Below, in pieces: positions 11,012 to 20,124 of a DNA stretch of 64,000 bases. A program made the position numbers and the translations under genes. The notes beneath the pieces were generated by a model. The model ran no database searches. It worked only from the letters and a program-made list of their open reading frames with translations, and was not told the DNA's origin. Within the stretch, counting starts at the first letter, position 1. The number at the start of each line of letters is the position of its first letter. The DNA comes from CAMLIZ01 sp040758375 (GTDB taxonomy: Bacteria > Pseudomonadota > Gammaproteobacteria > Burkholderiales > Burkholderiaceae_C): positions 47,887 through 111,886 of the forward strand of contig JBFLWE010000004.1 in assembly GCA_040758375.1 (NCBI GenBank), read 5' to 3'.

Positions 11012-12622
11012 TCAAGCCGTGCGGCGCTCGCTGCGCAGCAGGCGCCAGGTGAGCCAGGCGGCCAGCGCGTAGCCGGTGGCCGACAGCAGCGGCACCTCGC
11101 GCCAGTGCGGCCCCACCTGGGCCTGCAGCAGCACGGAGGCACCGATGAACAGCCCCAAGGCCAGCAATGCCAGCGACACCCAGCGGGCGGCCGTGCGCAC
11201 CGCGTCGGCCAGCGGCTCGATGCCCCGGTGCTGCACCGCAAGCTGCAAACCGTCGGTGCGCAGGCGGTGCAAGGCGCCGCCCAGCGCCTCGGACATCTGC
11301 TGCGCCGACAGCGCCGCCTCGAAGCCGAAGCGGCCCGCGCTGAGCACGCCGCCGTCGGCCGCGCCGGCGGGCAGCGGCGCCGCCACCAGCTGGTTCAGCA
11401 GCCCGCCCGCCTTGAGGAACAGGCCGTCGATCAGGCTGAACGCCGGGTCGAGCTGGCGCACGGTGCTTTCGAGCAGGAAGACCGCCCGCATCAGCACCAG
11501 CAGGTGGTGCGGCACGCGGGCGTTGCGCGCGCCACCGAGCTGCGTCATGCGCAGCAGCACCTCGCCGAACGACCAGTCGCGCAGCGGCTTGCGCGCATAG
11601 TCCTGCATCAGCTCGTCGATGCCGCGCCGCAGCGCGGCGCGCTCGGGCGCGGCCGCGAGCATGCCGAGTTCCAGGTAGGCGTCGAGCAGCCAGTCGCCGT
11701 CTTGGCGTACGAAGGCCAGCATGAACGCCACCAGCGCCAGGCGCGTGCCGCGGTCGAGGTGGCCCACCAGGCCGAAGTCGTGGAAACAGATGCGGCCGTC
11801 CTCCAGCACGAACAGGTTGCCGGGGTGCGGGTCGCCGTGGAACACGCCTTCCACGATGAGCTGGCGCAAGTAGGCATCGACCAACCGCGCCGCAAGCGCC
11901 GGGCCCATGGGGGTGAAACGCGCATCGTCGATGCGCCGGCCGGCGCTCATCTCTTGCACGATCACCCATTCGGTGTAGAGCCCGTCCACCACCGCCGGCA
12001 CGTACACGGTCTGCGAGCCGCGAAACATCTCCACGAAGCGCGTGATGCTGGCCGCCTCCTGGCGGAAGTCGATTTCCTTGCGCAGGTTGCGCGCCAGCTC
12101 GTCCACCAGCTCCAGCGGGCGCAGCGCGCGCGCCCAGGGCATGACCCACAGCACGCTGATGAGGAACCAGCGCAGGATGCGGATGTCCTCCTGCACCTGG
12201 CGCCGGATGCCCGGCCGCCGCACCTTGACGATCACGCGCCGACCGTCGGGCATGGTCGCCTCGTGCACCTGCGCGATCGAGCCGGCGGCCAGCGGCTGCA
12301 TCTCGAAGGTGGCAAACAGCTCGTTCACCGGCTTGCCGAAGGAGGCTTGAACTTCCTCCGCGGCTTGCGCGGGCGGGAATGGCGCCACCTGGTCGTGCAG
12401 CTTGTGCAGGGCTGCGACGTAGTCTTCGGGCAGCAGCTCCCGATGCAGGCTCAGGCCCTGGCCCAGTTTCACGAAGGTGGTGCCCAGCCGTTCCAGCGCG
12501 AGCGCGAAGCGCTGAGCCGGCGACAGCCGCTCGCGCGAGAGACCCGCGCGCACCAGCATCCAGCGCAACAGCTGCCCCCACAGTGCGAGGTTGATCACGA
12601 CGAGGCGAACGAGCACGTGCAT
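11012..12622 (-). CDS. ABC1/AarF/UbiB family protein kinase-like
   Basis: A 536-residue atypical kinase-fold protein. It shows the family's KxGQ motif (FVKLGQGLSLH near residue 50), an A-rich nucleotide loop (AAGSIAQVHEA), the catalytic block VFHGDPHPGNLF near 260 and metal-binding DFG (HDFGLVGHL). One or two membrane helices lie at the C-terminus (about residues 485-530). UbiB relatives bind and hydrolyse ATP and help ubiquinone or isoprenoid-lipid handling at the membrane. The chosen ATG lies five bases after the MFS stop; a longer in-frame version would overlap the MFS gene. The exact substrate is unknown. Confidence 0.9.
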   Translation of the reverse strand: MHVLVRLVVINLALWGQLLRWMLVRAGLSRERLSPAQRFALALERLGTTFVKLGQGLSLHRELLPEDYVAALHKLHDQVAPFPPAQAAEEVQASFGKPVNELFATFEMQPLAAGSIAQVHEATMPDGRRVIVKVRRPGIRRQVQEDIRILRWFLISVLWVMPWARALRPLELVDELARNLRKEIDFRQEAASITRFVEMFRGSQTVYVPAVVDGLYTEWVIVQEMSAGRRIDDARFTPMGPALAARLVDAYLRQLIVEGVFHGDPHPGNLFVLEDGRICFHDFGLVGHLDRGTRLALVAFMLAFVRQDGDWLLDAYLELGMLAAAPERAALRRGIDELMQDYARKPLRDWSFGEVLLRMTQLGGARNARVPHHLLVLMRAVFLLESTVRQLDPAFSLIDGLFLKAGGLLNQLVAAPLPAGAADGGVLSAGRFGFEAALSAQQMSEALGGALHRLRTDGLQLAVQHRGIEPLADAVRTAARWVSLALLALGLFIGASVLLQAQVGPHWREVPLLSATGYALAAWLTWRLLRSERRTA

Positions 12623-12627
12623 CTGTA

Positions 12628-13842
12628 TCACCTCGCGCCCGAATCCGTCGCGTGGGGCCGCGGCCGCGCCGTCCATGCCGCACCGGCCAGCATGGCGGCA
12701 GCCGCGAGGAAGGGCAACGCCGGCGCCTGCGCATACAACATGCCCGTCGCGGCGGCCCCCACGGCCTGGCCCAGGTTCGCCGCGGAAGCCTGCCGCCCGA
12801 GCGCCCAGCCTTGCCTCGCGCCGGCGACCACCGAGATGCGCACCGCCAGCGCAGGGATCAGCACGCCGATGCCGGATGCGCCGAGCACGAAGCTCACGGC
12901 CAGTACCCAACGCGCCACCGGCCATGCCAGCAGCGCCAGGCCGAGCGCCATGCCGGTCAGGGCTGCGGCAAGAAGTCTTGGTTCACCGAGCCAGCGCTCC
13001 AGCGCCGGATACAGCCACATCTGCACCGCCACCATCACCACGCTGCACAGTGCAAAGTAGCCGGCCACGTGCGACGGCGCGATCACGGGCGAGGCGCGGC
13101 TGAGCAGCGTCAGGCCGACCTCGGCCACGGTGATGCCCAACACCACCAGCGCCGTCATCATCAGCGAATGCCGGATGCGCGCCTCGTCAATCGCGGGACC
13201 GCCGGCCGGGCTGTCGGCGCGCATGGGACACGGCGGCAGCAACACCATGCAGGCCGCGGCGGCAAAGGAAACGAGTGCAACCGCGACGAAGGGCGAACTC
13301 GCCAACGCCTTCAAGGCATTGCCGGCCACCGGCCCCAGCAGGAAGCCGAGCGCGGTTGCCGAAGCCACCCAGGCGAAGCGCTTCTGCCTTCGGCCAGGCA
13401 CCGATACCTCGACGATGTACGAAAACACCGCCGGCAGCACCGCCGCCGACAGCGCGCCGGCCGCGCCCCGCGCGAGGTACAGCGCTCCCAGCGACCGCGC
13501 ACCCTCCAGGCCCCACAGCGCCGCGCCGCCGCCCAGCAGCCCGAGCGCGATCACGGCGCGCCGGTCGATGCGGTCGGACAGCGCGCCCCACACCGGCGAG
13601 AACAGGAACAAGCCCAGCGTGTACACCGCGGTCAGCCAGCCGGTGTGGCGGGCGACGTCGAGGCCGGTCTGCGGCTGCAGGCGCTCGACCAGGCCGGGCA
13701 CGGAGGGCAGCGTCACGCCATAGGCCATGGTGACCGCGAGCGCCGCCGACAGCAGCAGGCCGAACCGCCATGCCGGCAGGTTCACCTCGCCGTGCGGTTG
13801 CGCGCGGCCGCGCTCAGCAGCAGCCGTGTCCGCCACATCCAT
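12628..13842 (-). CDS. MFS transporter
   Basis: A 404-residue protein with twelve predicted membrane segments and the MFS loop 2-3 signature WGALSDRIDRRAV. The ATG at 13842 was chosen because a ribosome site (AGAAGGGA) precedes it and upstream in-frame codons overlap the small Cys/His protein heavily. It overlaps that protein's 3' end by 29 bases and is followed after five bases by the UbiB-like kinase. The C-terminal part (RQASAANLGQAVGAAATG) resembles the truncated MFS remnant near 15.3-15.46 kb, so the array once held two related transporters. The substrate cannot be told from the sequence. Confidence 0.88.
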   Translation of the reverse strand: MDVADTAAAERGRAQPHGEVNLPAWRFGLLLSAALAVTMAYGVTLPSVPGLVERLQPQTGLDVARHTGWLTAVYTLGLFLFSPVWGALSDRIDRRAVIALGLLGGGAALWGLEGARSLGALYLARGAAGALSAAVLPAVFSYIVEVSVPGRRQKRFAWVASATALGFLLGPVAGNALKALASSPFVAVALVSFAAAACMVLLPPCPMRADSPAGGPAIDEARIRHSLMMTALVVLGITVAEVGLTLLSRASPVIAPSHVAGYFALCSVVMVAVQMWLYPALERWLGEPRLLAAALTGMALGLALLAWPVARWVLAVSFVLGASGIGVLIPALAVRISVVAGARQGWALGRQASAANLGQAVGAAATGMLYAQAPALPFLAAAAMLAGAAWTARPRPHATDSGAR

Positions 13843-14038
13843 GCGGGTGTCCCTTCTGCTGGCTCGCTGCATCGGCCGGTGGCGCTTGCTCGCCAGGTGG
13901 GTCGTCGCGTGCACCGCTGCTGTGTTCATGCCGCCGGTGGCCCGCCATGCCGCAGCCCATGCCGCCCCGCCAGGACACCAGGGCCACCACGCCCAACAGC
14001 AGCAGCAGGTAGGGCCAGTTCTGAGTCAGCCAGGCCAT
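13814..14038 (-). CDS. Small membrane protein with Cys/His-rich tail
   Basis: A 74-residue protein with one N-terminal membrane helix (NWPYLLLLLGVVALVSW) and a soluble tail containing GGMGCGMAGHRRHEH and ending HPHGCGGHGCC, a likely metal-binding region. Similar small DUF2933-like proteins accompany copper genes in proteobacteria, but membership here is tentative. A strong ribosome site (GAGGAG) precedes the ATG. It overlaps the MFS start by 29 bases in another frame, which supports co-translation. Confidence 0.75.
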   Translation of the reverse strand: MAWLTQNWPYLLLLLGVVALVSWRGGMGCGMAGHRRHEHSSGARDDPPGEQAPPADAASQQKGHPHGCGGHGCC

Positions 14039-14059
14039 GATGGTCTCCTCGATCGAAGA

Positions 14060-14512
14060 TCACTTCAGCGATGCGGCGTCCCAACGGAACACGCGCAGTG
14101 CGGATTCGCCCGGCCGCTGCAGGCGCAGCTCCACGGATTCCGGCCGTGCCGCGGGCGACGCAAAGGCGAGGTCGCCCTCGCGGTGGTGGCCGCCCGGCAC
14201 TGCGCCGCGCCAGCGCAGGGGCGCCACCTCCCGCCCGTCGATCACGAGCACGGCGGTCTTGGCAAGGTCGTCGTCCAGCGACGCGCTGTGCGTGTCCAGC
14301 ACCACCGCGAACAGCCATTCGCGTTCGCCGGGGGCCCAGGCATAGGGCGTGACCTTGACCGTCACGCCCTGTTCGGCGGAGGAACGCACTTGCGCCGTTG
14401 CCGGCGTTTGCGAGCGCGCGCCGGCGTGCCAGGCGGCTGCGCTGGTGGCCACGATCACGGCCGCCACGATCCGCAGCGTGAGGGAGCAGGAAGACGTCGG
14501 TGCAGCTTTCAT
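14060..14512 (-). CDS. Exported protein of unknown function
   Basis: A 150-residue protein with an N-terminal signal or anchor helix (LRIVAAVIVATSAAAW). The mature part has a regular hydrophobic pattern (VTVKVTPYAWAPG, REWLFAVVLDTHSASLDDDL, AVLVIDGREVAPLRW) suggesting a small periplasmic beta-sandwich, but no family was recognised. It starts inside the stop of the methyltransferase gene (ATGA) and is followed by the small Cys/His-rich membrane protein, so it belongs to the same array and probably works outside the cytoplasm. Confidence 0.75.
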   Translation of the reverse strand: MKAAPTSSCSLTLRIVAAVIVATSAAAWHAGARSQTPATAQVRSSAEQGVTVKVTPYAWAPGEREWLFAVVLDTHSASLDDDLAKTAVLVIDGREVAPLRWRGAVPGGHHREGDLAFASPAARPESVELRLQRPGESALRVFRWDAASLK

Positions 14513-15255
14513 GGTATGGGTTCTCCTCGGATGAATGCGCCTTCAGCGTAGGCATCGCGGCGCTGTTGCGCTTGCGGCCGGTCAAGCGAGCGCTGCGGAC
14601 GCAGCGCGCGGTACAGCACCAGCGTGCCGAACACGGTGTCGAACGTCTGCAGCTCGGCCACGCCGTCGAAGCCGGCCTGCCGGAACAGAAGCGGCAAGCG
14701 CCCTTGAGCGTTGTCGCGCGTGTTGTCGAAGCCGTCCAGGCAGCGCACGAAGAAGAAGCCCACGCGTGCCAACACCCCGGACGGCGGGCCCCAGTCGGCC
14801 ACGTGCAGCTCTCCGCCGGGGCGCAGCACGCGCAGGATCTCGCGCGCCGTGGCCTGCTTGTCGCTCCAGTTGAGGTGGTGGAAGAACAGGCTGCACAGCA
14901 CGCGATCGAAGCTTGCATCGGCATAGGGCAGCCGGGTCGACAGACCGTGGTCGAACTGCACCTCCACGCCCAAGCGGCGTGCCTTGCGCGCCGCCCGCGC
15001 GAGCACGCTGGTGTCGCCGTCGAGACCTCGCAGCTCGGCCGTGGGATGCCGCTGCTTCGTCCACACGGCCAGTGTGCCGGTGCCGCAGGCCAGGTCCAGC
15101 ACGTGGTGCGCGGGGCCGACGAGCGCCTGGTCGATCAACGCGGTCTTCACGCGCCTTTCACGCGTGGTGGCCGCCACCACCAGATCGTATGCTGGTGTCA
15201 ACCACGCGAAGCGCAGCGCGTGCACGTAGCGTTCTGGCGCACCATGCCTGGTCAT
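14509..15255 (-). CDS. Class I SAM-dependent methyltransferase
   Basis: A 248-residue methyltransferase of the UbiE/Methyltransf_11 type. Motif I is LDLACGTGTLAVW near residue 53, the acidic motif II residue is in LRGLDGDTSV, motif IV is FDRVLCSLFFHHL and the post-motif region is LRVLRPGGELHVADW. The substrate is unknown; lipids or quinones would fit the neighbours. The ATG overlaps the stop of the MFS remnant by ATGA, a junction that only makes sense if a full MFS gene once preceded it. Confidence 0.88.
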   Translation of the reverse strand: MTRHGAPERYVHALRFAWLTPAYDLVVAATTRERRVKTALIDQALVGPAHHVLDLACGTGTLAVWTKQRHPTAELRGLDGDTSVLARAARKARRLGVEVQFDHGLSTRLPYADASFDRVLCSLFFHHLNWSDKQATAREILRVLRPGGELHVADWGPPSGVLARVGFFFVRCLDGFDNTRDNAQGRLPLLFRQAGFDGVAELQTFDTVFGTLVLYRALRPQRSLDRPQAQQRRDAYAEGAFIRGEPIP

Positions 15256-15460
15256 GGCCGCTGCCCCTGTCGCCGATGCAGGCGCATCTCGGCCTGCCGC
15301 GCGGCGCCCCACCAGCGCAGGGCCGCCACACCGCCGATCAGCAGCACCGCCGCTGCGGCCCAGAAAGGCGCGAGCGCGTTCCATGCGAAGAGGGTTCCCG
15401 CACCCACCGACCCCAGCGCCTGCCCCAGGTTGCCGGCCGCAGCCACGATGCGCACCGCCC
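15252..15460 (-). pseudogene. C-terminal remnant of an MFS transporter
   Basis: In the minus frame ending at 15252 the last 65-70 codons read as the C-terminal two helices of an MFS protein: RIVAAAGNLGQALGSVGAGT then FWAAAAVLLIGGVAALRWW. They match the end of the intact MFS transporter of this array (QASAANLGQAVGAAATG). Similarity stops at the 3' end of the CPD-type ATPase gene, so the rest of the transporter is gone. Its stop still overlaps the methyltransferase start. Probably a non-functional scar from replacement or deletion. Confidence 0.7.
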
Positions 15461-17860
15461 TCAACCCGCGCCGTGGGCCGTGGCAGGCGCGGCCACGGCG
15501 CCGTTGACGGTGGCGGCCGTCGCGCGGCGGATGCCGGCCAGGCGCGTGCGCTTGAGCAGCAGCGCATTGACCGCCACCAGCGCCGAGCTGCCCGACATTG
15601 CGATCGCGGCCACCTCGGGGCTGATCGTGAACGGGTAGAACACGCCTGCGGCCAGCGGAAAGGCGACCACGTTGTAGCCCACCGCCCACCACAGGTTCTG
15701 GTGCATCTTGCGCAGCGTGGCGCGCGAGAGCTCGATCGCGCCCACCACGTCCATCGGGTCGCTTTTCATCAGCACCACGTCGGCGCTCTCCATCGCCACG
15801 TCGGTGCCGGCGCCGATGGCGAAGCCCACGTCGGCCTGCGTGAGCGCGGGCGCATCGTTGATGCCGTCGCCCACCATGCCGACCTTCCTGCCCTGCGCCT
15901 GCAGCTCCTTCACCTTGGCCGCCTTGTCGCCGGGCAGCACGTCGGCCAGCACGATGTCGATGCCCAGTTCCCTGGCGATGCGCTCAGCCGTCGCGCGGTT
16001 GTCGCCGGTGAGCATGGCCACCTTCACGCCGCGGGCGTGCAGGGCCTTGAGTGTTGCGGCCGAGGTGGGCCGCACGGCATCGGCAATCGCGATCAGCCCT
16101 ATCAGGCGCCCGCCGTGCGCCACGTGCACCACCGTGCGGCCCTGGCCCTGCAGGCGATCGGCCTGTGCCCTGAGCCCGCCCAGTTCGATGCCGTTGGCCT
16201 CCATCAACCTCCGGTTGCCCAAAAGCGTGAGCCGGCCAGCCACCACGGCCTGCGTACCTTGACCGTCAATGTTGGTGAAGTCCGTGGCCGTGTCGGTTGC
16301 CAGTGCGCCGGCCCGCTGGAGGATCGCTACCGCGAGCGGGTGCTCCGAGAGTTTCTCCACCGCACCGGCAATGCGCAGCAGGTCCTCCGGGGTGGTGCCG
16401 GTACCCACGGCCATGTCCACAACCTCCGGCTGGCCCAGCGTGAGCGTGCCGGTCTTGTCGAAGATGATCACGTCGAGCTTGGTCGCCTCTTCCAGCGCCG
16501 AGGCGTTCTTGAACAGGATGCCGTTCGTCGCGCCCAGGCCCGTGCCCACCATCACCGCCATCGGCGTGGCCAGGCCCAGCGCGTCGGGGCAGGCGATCAC
16601 GAACACCGTGATCGTGAGCGTCAGCGCCAGCAGCACGGGCTGCCCGAGCACGAAGTACCACGCGACGAAGGTCGCAAGGCCGATCAGGAAGGCGATCACC
16701 ACCAGCCACTGCGAGGCTTTGTCGGCCAGCAACTGCGCCGGTGCTTTGGAGTTCTGCGCCTCCTGCACCAGCTTGACGATCTGCGCCAACGCCGTGTCGG
16801 CGCCCACCTTGGTAGCGCGGTAGCGGAAGGCGCCGCTCTTGTTGATGGTGGCGCCGATCACCTTGTCGCCCACCGACTTCTTCACCGGCATCGACTCGCC
16901 GGTGAGCATGGATTCATCCACTTGCGAGCCGCCGTCCAGCACCTCGCCGTCGACCGGGATCTTGTCGCCAGGGCGCACCAGCACCACGTCGCCGAGCAGT
17001 ACGTCGGCCGTGGCCACGGTGATCTCGCGGCCCTCGCGGACCACGGTGGCCTTCGGTGGCGCCAGGTCCATCAGCGCCCGGATGGCTTCCGACGCCCCGG
17101 CCCGCGCGCGCATTTCCAGCCAGTGGCCCAGCAAGATGAACACGAGCAGCACCGACACCGCCTCGTAGAACTGTGCGCCGCCGAAGAAGAAGGTGCTGCC
17201 GATGCTGAACACATAGCCCGTGCCCACGCTCAGCACCACCAGCACCGCCATGTTGAGCACGCGGTTGCGCAGCGCCCGCGCCGCGGCCACGAAAAACGGC
17301 CACGCGGGGTAGATCACCGCGCCGGTGGCCAGCAGGAACAGCCAGAAGTCCAGCTCCAGCCCGAACGGCGGCGCCAGCTTGATGAAATCCATGCCCATCG
17401 GGGCATACAGGAAGACCGGTACCGTGAACGCCAGGCAGAACCAGAAGCGGTTGCGCATGTCGCGCGCCATGGCCTGCGCGTCCATGCCGGGGCCATGGCC
17501 CATCTCGTGGGCCATGGCGTCCATGCCGGCGTGCGCCATGGCAGCGTGGTCGTGCTTGGCGGCATGGTCGTGCGTGTCAGCGTGCGCGTGCTTGCCGCGC
17601 TCGTGCGCAGCGTGGTCCACGGGACCGCACACGTGCCGCGGCATCATCGTGCCGGCGCAGTGGTAGCCGCAGTCTTCGATCGCGGCCCGTATGCGCCCGG
17701 GGTCGATGCGCCACTGGTCATAGATCACGGTGGCCGAGCCGGCGACCGGATTGACCACGACGCGTTCGATCCCAGGGATGCGCGCCAGGTGTTTCTCCAC
17801 CCCGCGCGCGGACAGGGGCGACAGAAGGCCGGCAACCTCGAAAGTGCTGGTGGTGCTCAT
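15461..17860 (-). CDS. P1B heavy-metal ATPase with CPD motif and degenerate HMA domain
   Basis: A 799-residue metal-transport ATPase. Residues 5-70 keep the HMA fold but lack the CxxC (GLLSPLSARG in its place), followed by CGYHCAG and a His/Met-rich linker (HADTHDHAAKHDHAAMAHAG). The core has TGES (LTGESMPVKK), DKTGTLTLGQP near 468, SEHPLAVAI and GDGINDAPAL. The membrane metal motif is CPD (VIACPDALGLATP near 423) rather than CPC or the CPH of CopB proteins, so its ion preference is uncertain. It overlaps the DUF6629-like gene by ATGA. Immediately downstream lies an MFS remnant, suggesting this gene was inserted or the transporter was deleted. Confidence 0.9.
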   Translation of the reverse strand: MSTTSTFEVAGLLSPLSARGVEKHLARIPGIERVVVNPVAGSATVIYDQWRIDPGRIRAAIEDCGYHCAGTMMPRHVCGPVDHAAHERGKHAHADTHDHAAKHDHAAMAHAGMDAMAHEMGHGPGMDAQAMARDMRNRFWFCLAFTVPVFLYAPMGMDFIKLAPPFGLELDFWLFLLATGAVIYPAWPFFVAAARALRNRVLNMAVLVVLSVGTGYVFSIGSTFFFGGAQFYEAVSVLLVFILLGHWLEMRARAGASEAIRALMDLAPPKATVVREGREITVATADVLLGDVVLVRPGDKIPVDGEVLDGGSQVDESMLTGESMPVKKSVGDKVIGATINKSGAFRYRATKVGADTALAQIVKLVQEAQNSKAPAQLLADKASQWLVVIAFLIGLATFVAWYFVLGQPVLLALTLTITVFVIACPDALGLATPMAVMVGTGLGATNGILFKNASALEEATKLDVIIFDKTGTLTLGQPEVVDMAVGTGTTPEDLLRIAGAVEKLSEHPLAVAILQRAGALATDTATDFTNIDGQGTQAVVAGRLTLLGNRRLMEANGIELGGLRAQADRLQGQGRTVVHVAHGGRLIGLIAIADAVRPTSAATLKALHARGVKVAMLTGDNRATAERIARELGIDIVLADVLPGDKAAKVKELQAQGRKVGMVGDGINDAPALTQADVGFAIGAGTDVAMESADVVLMKSDPMDVVGAIELSRATLRKMHQNLWWAVGYNVVAFPLAAGVFYPFTISPEVAAIAMSGSSALVAVNALLLKRTRLAGIRRATAATVNGAVAAPATAHGAG

Positions 17861-18507
17861 GAAGGAATCCCTTGGTAGGAGATGGACCGCCGTGCCAGGA
17901 AATGCAGTGCCACCACGGCGCTCAGCAATGCCGCGAAGAAGCACCACACCGAGATGAACCAGCGGGCGTAGAACAGGTAAGACACGAACGACGAGGCCAG
18001 CGCGAGCGCGCCGAACAGCTTCACCCACGCGTGGCTGGACAGCAGCAGGCTCACCGTGGTGGACAGCAGGTACAGCGTCATCGAAGCGGCGGCGTAGAAG
18101 TGCGGCGACTGGTACTCCACGTGGCCGCCCACGGGAGTCGCGCGGATGGGGGTCGCGACGAGGCTGAACAGCAGGTACCCCCCCACCACCAGCCCTGCCG
18201 CCACAAAGGCCGACAAGGCCCGTCGGCGCGGCCCCCGCGGTTCCATCCGCCAGGCGGCCAACGGCACGTACACAGGCCACAGCACATGGGAGAAGAACGA
18301 ATAGACCTGCGTGGCGACGAAGTTGAGCCCCGCCGGCCCACCGAAGCTGAGCCACACCACGCCCTCGACGAGCTGCTGCACCGCGAACAGCAGCGGGATC
18401 GCCGCATACGGGCGCTGCGCGGACCGCTGCACCATGCGCAGCGTCACGGCGCCCACTGCGAGCAACAGGGTTCCGGCGCTGAAGCTGGCGGCGGCGGAGA
18501 AGCACAT
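17857..18507 (-). CDS. Seven-helix membrane protein, DUF6629-like
   Basis: A 216-residue integral membrane protein with about seven hydrophobic segments. The N-terminal MCFSAAASFSAGTLLLAVGA followed by QQLVEGVVWL and a histidine-containing FFSHVLWPVY stretch is typical of the DUF6629 family, which has no known function. It starts four bases after the cyclopropane synthase stop and its own stop overlaps the ATPase start. Its position between a lipid-modifying enzyme and a metal ATPase gives only a general hint of a membrane-related role. Confidence 0.75.
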   Translation of the reverse strand: MCFSAAASFSAGTLLLAVGAVTLRMVQRSAQRPYAAIPLLFAVQQLVEGVVWLSFGGPAGLNFVATQVYSFFSHVLWPVYVPLAAWRMEPRGPRRRALSAFVAAGLVVGGYLLFSLVATPIRATPVGGHVEYQSPHFYAAASMTLYLLSTTVSLLLSSHAWVKLFGALALASSFVSYLFYARWFISVWCFFAALLSAVVALHFLARRSISYQGIPS

Positions 18508-18511
18508 CGCC

Positions 18512-19855
18512 TCAGCGCTCCCAGACCAGCCGTGGCCGGCTGCGGTACACGTCGCGGCGCGTCAGCGGCACCGGCCATTCGCCGCGGTGCCAGTTGGAGG
18601 CCAGGATCTGGTAGATGCCGGTGCCGCCGGCCTCGAACTCCAGTGCGCAGGCCGCCATGTACAGCCGCCAGACGCGGTAGGCCGCCTCGCCCACCTCGGC
18701 GACGGCCGCGTCGCGCTGCGCTTCCAGGCGCTGTACCCAATGCCGCAAGGTCATCGCGTAGTGCGGGCGCAGCGCCTCGACATCGTGGATCTCGAAGCCC
18801 GCGCGTTCCATGCCGAGCTGGATGTTGCTCACGCAATCGAGCTCGCCATCGGGGAACACGTAGCGGTTGATGAATTCGGTGGCCACCGTCTTGTTCCAGC
18901 CCTCCTCGTCGTGCGTGATGCCGTGGTTGAGGAACAGGCCGCCCGGCTTCAGCACGCGCCGCACCGCGGCGTAGTAGCCCGGCAGGTTGGCCAGGCCCAC
19001 GTGCTCGAACATGCCCACGCTGGACACCTTGTCGTACACGCCCTGCCCCTGCAGGTCGCGGTAGTCGCGCAGTTCCACGGTCACCCGGTCCTGCAAGCCC
19101 TCGGCGCGGATGCGCTCGCGGGCGTATTCGAGCTGGCGCTCGCTCAGCGTGATGCCATGGGCTTGCACGCCATGCTCGCGCGCGGCCCAGCACACCAGCG
19201 CGCCCCATCCGCAGCCGACGTCCAGCAGCCGTTCGCCGGCTTTCAGGCGCAGCTTGCGGCAGATGTGCTCCAGCTTGTTGCGCTGCGCCGTGTCCAGCGA
19301 GTCGGTCGGCTGCTCGAAGTAGGCGCAGGAATACACGCGCTCCTCGTCCAGCCACAGGCCATAGAACTCGTTGGACACGTCGTAATGAAATGAGATCGCG
19401 GCGCGGTCGCTGTGGCGCGAATGCCGGTGCGCGAAGCGCCGCGCCACGCGCGAGGCGAAGCCCGCCGTCGGCTTCACCTCGCCGGGCCCCTGGGCCGGCA
19501 GCTTCAACGCGTCGGCCAGCAACGAGAGCTTGTCGCGCCACGACAGCCGCACCGACTCGAAGTGGTTCTTCAGCCCCAGCGCGCAGTACAGGTCGCCCTC
19601 CACGTCGAGCAGGCCGCGAAAGTAGGCTTCGGCCAGCAGGATGGGGTTGCGCGCAATCACCAGCCGGCGCAGCAGGCCGGGGTCGCGCACCACCAGCGTG
19701 AACTCGGGCTCGGCGTCGTGGCCGTGCAGCGAGTCGTTCCACAGCCGCAGCGCGGGCGGCTTGTCCAGGCCGGCCAGCAGGCGGCGCAGGATGCGCAGCG
19801 CCGGCTCGGTGTCGGGTGAATGCATGCGGCCGTCAAGGGCCGTGGTGGTGTTCAT
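18512..19855 (-). CDS. cfa: Cyclopropane-fatty-acyl-phospholipid synthase
   Basis: A 447-residue enzyme that adds a methylene from SAM to double bonds of membrane phospholipid acyl chains. Family blocks are SFHYDVSNEFYGLWLDEERV, the SAM site LLDVGCGWGALV near residue 210, GITLSERQLEYA, SSVGMFEHVG, and INRYVFPDGELD; a conserved C-terminal YQILASNWHRG follows. The start at 19855 is fixed by a strong ribosome site (GGAGG) and the ATGA overlap with the DUF2933 gene. CFA formation hardens membranes against acid, stationary phase and stress. The archaeal-type SAM synthetase in this array could feed it. Confidence 0.95.
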   Translation of the reverse strand: MNTTTALDGRMHSPDTEPALRILRRLLAGLDKPPALRLWNDSLHGHDAEPEFTLVVRDPGLLRRLVIARNPILLAEAYFRGLLDVEGDLYCALGLKNHFESVRLSWRDKLSLLADALKLPAQGPGEVKPTAGFASRVARRFAHRHSRHSDRAAISFHYDVSNEFYGLWLDEERVYSCAYFEQPTDSLDTAQRNKLEHICRKLRLKAGERLLDVGCGWGALVCWAAREHGVQAHGITLSERQLEYARERIRAEGLQDRVTVELRDYRDLQGQGVYDKVSSVGMFEHVGLANLPGYYAAVRRVLKPGGLFLNHGITHDEEGWNKTVATEFINRYVFPDGELDCVSNIQLGMERAGFEIHDVEALRPHYAMTLRHWVQRLEAQRDAAVAEVGEAAYRVWRLYMAACALEFEAGGTGIYQILASNWHRGEWPVPLTRRDVYRSRPRLVWER

Positions 19856-20100
19856 CGTTTGTCCTCCGGGTCTGTCGAAGCTTCTTCGGGGGCGTCCACC
19901 CCTGCATGCATCGCGTGGAGCACGAGCAGCAGCACGCACAGGCTGGCGAAGGCGTACAGCACCATTTCGAAGGCGTGTGCGCGGTGCTCGGTGACAAGCA
20001 GGAACACGGCATAGGCCGCGAAGGCCGCGAACACCCAGCTCGATAGTGGCGCCCGGCGCCCGGCAGACTTCCAGGGCTCCTGCGGCTTGTTGTCGGTCAT
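19852..20100 (-). CDS. DUF2933-like small membrane protein
   Basis: An 82-residue protein with two hydrophobic segments and the block FLLVTEHRAHAFEMVLYAF, matching FFLVTEHRAHLFGWLPFLL in the protein coded at 24850-25158. The LVTEHRAH signature marks the DUF2933 family of small membrane proteins often found near copper and heavy-metal genes. Unlike its paralogue it lacks a long His-rich tail. Its stop overlaps the cyclopropane synthase start. Function unknown. Confidence 0.75.
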   Translation of the reverse strand: MTDNKPQEPWKSAGRRAPLSSWVFAAFAAYAVFLLVTEHRAHAFEMVLYAFASLCVLLLVLHAMHAGVDAPEEASTDPEDKR

Positions 20101-20124
20101 GGCGCGTAGCTGCAGCAGATTGGC

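Noticed and set aside
10292..13060. 922-codon plus-strand frame
   Set aside because: It crosses three well-supported minus-strand genes (SAM synthetase, UbiB kinase, MFS) and shows only low-complexity composition.
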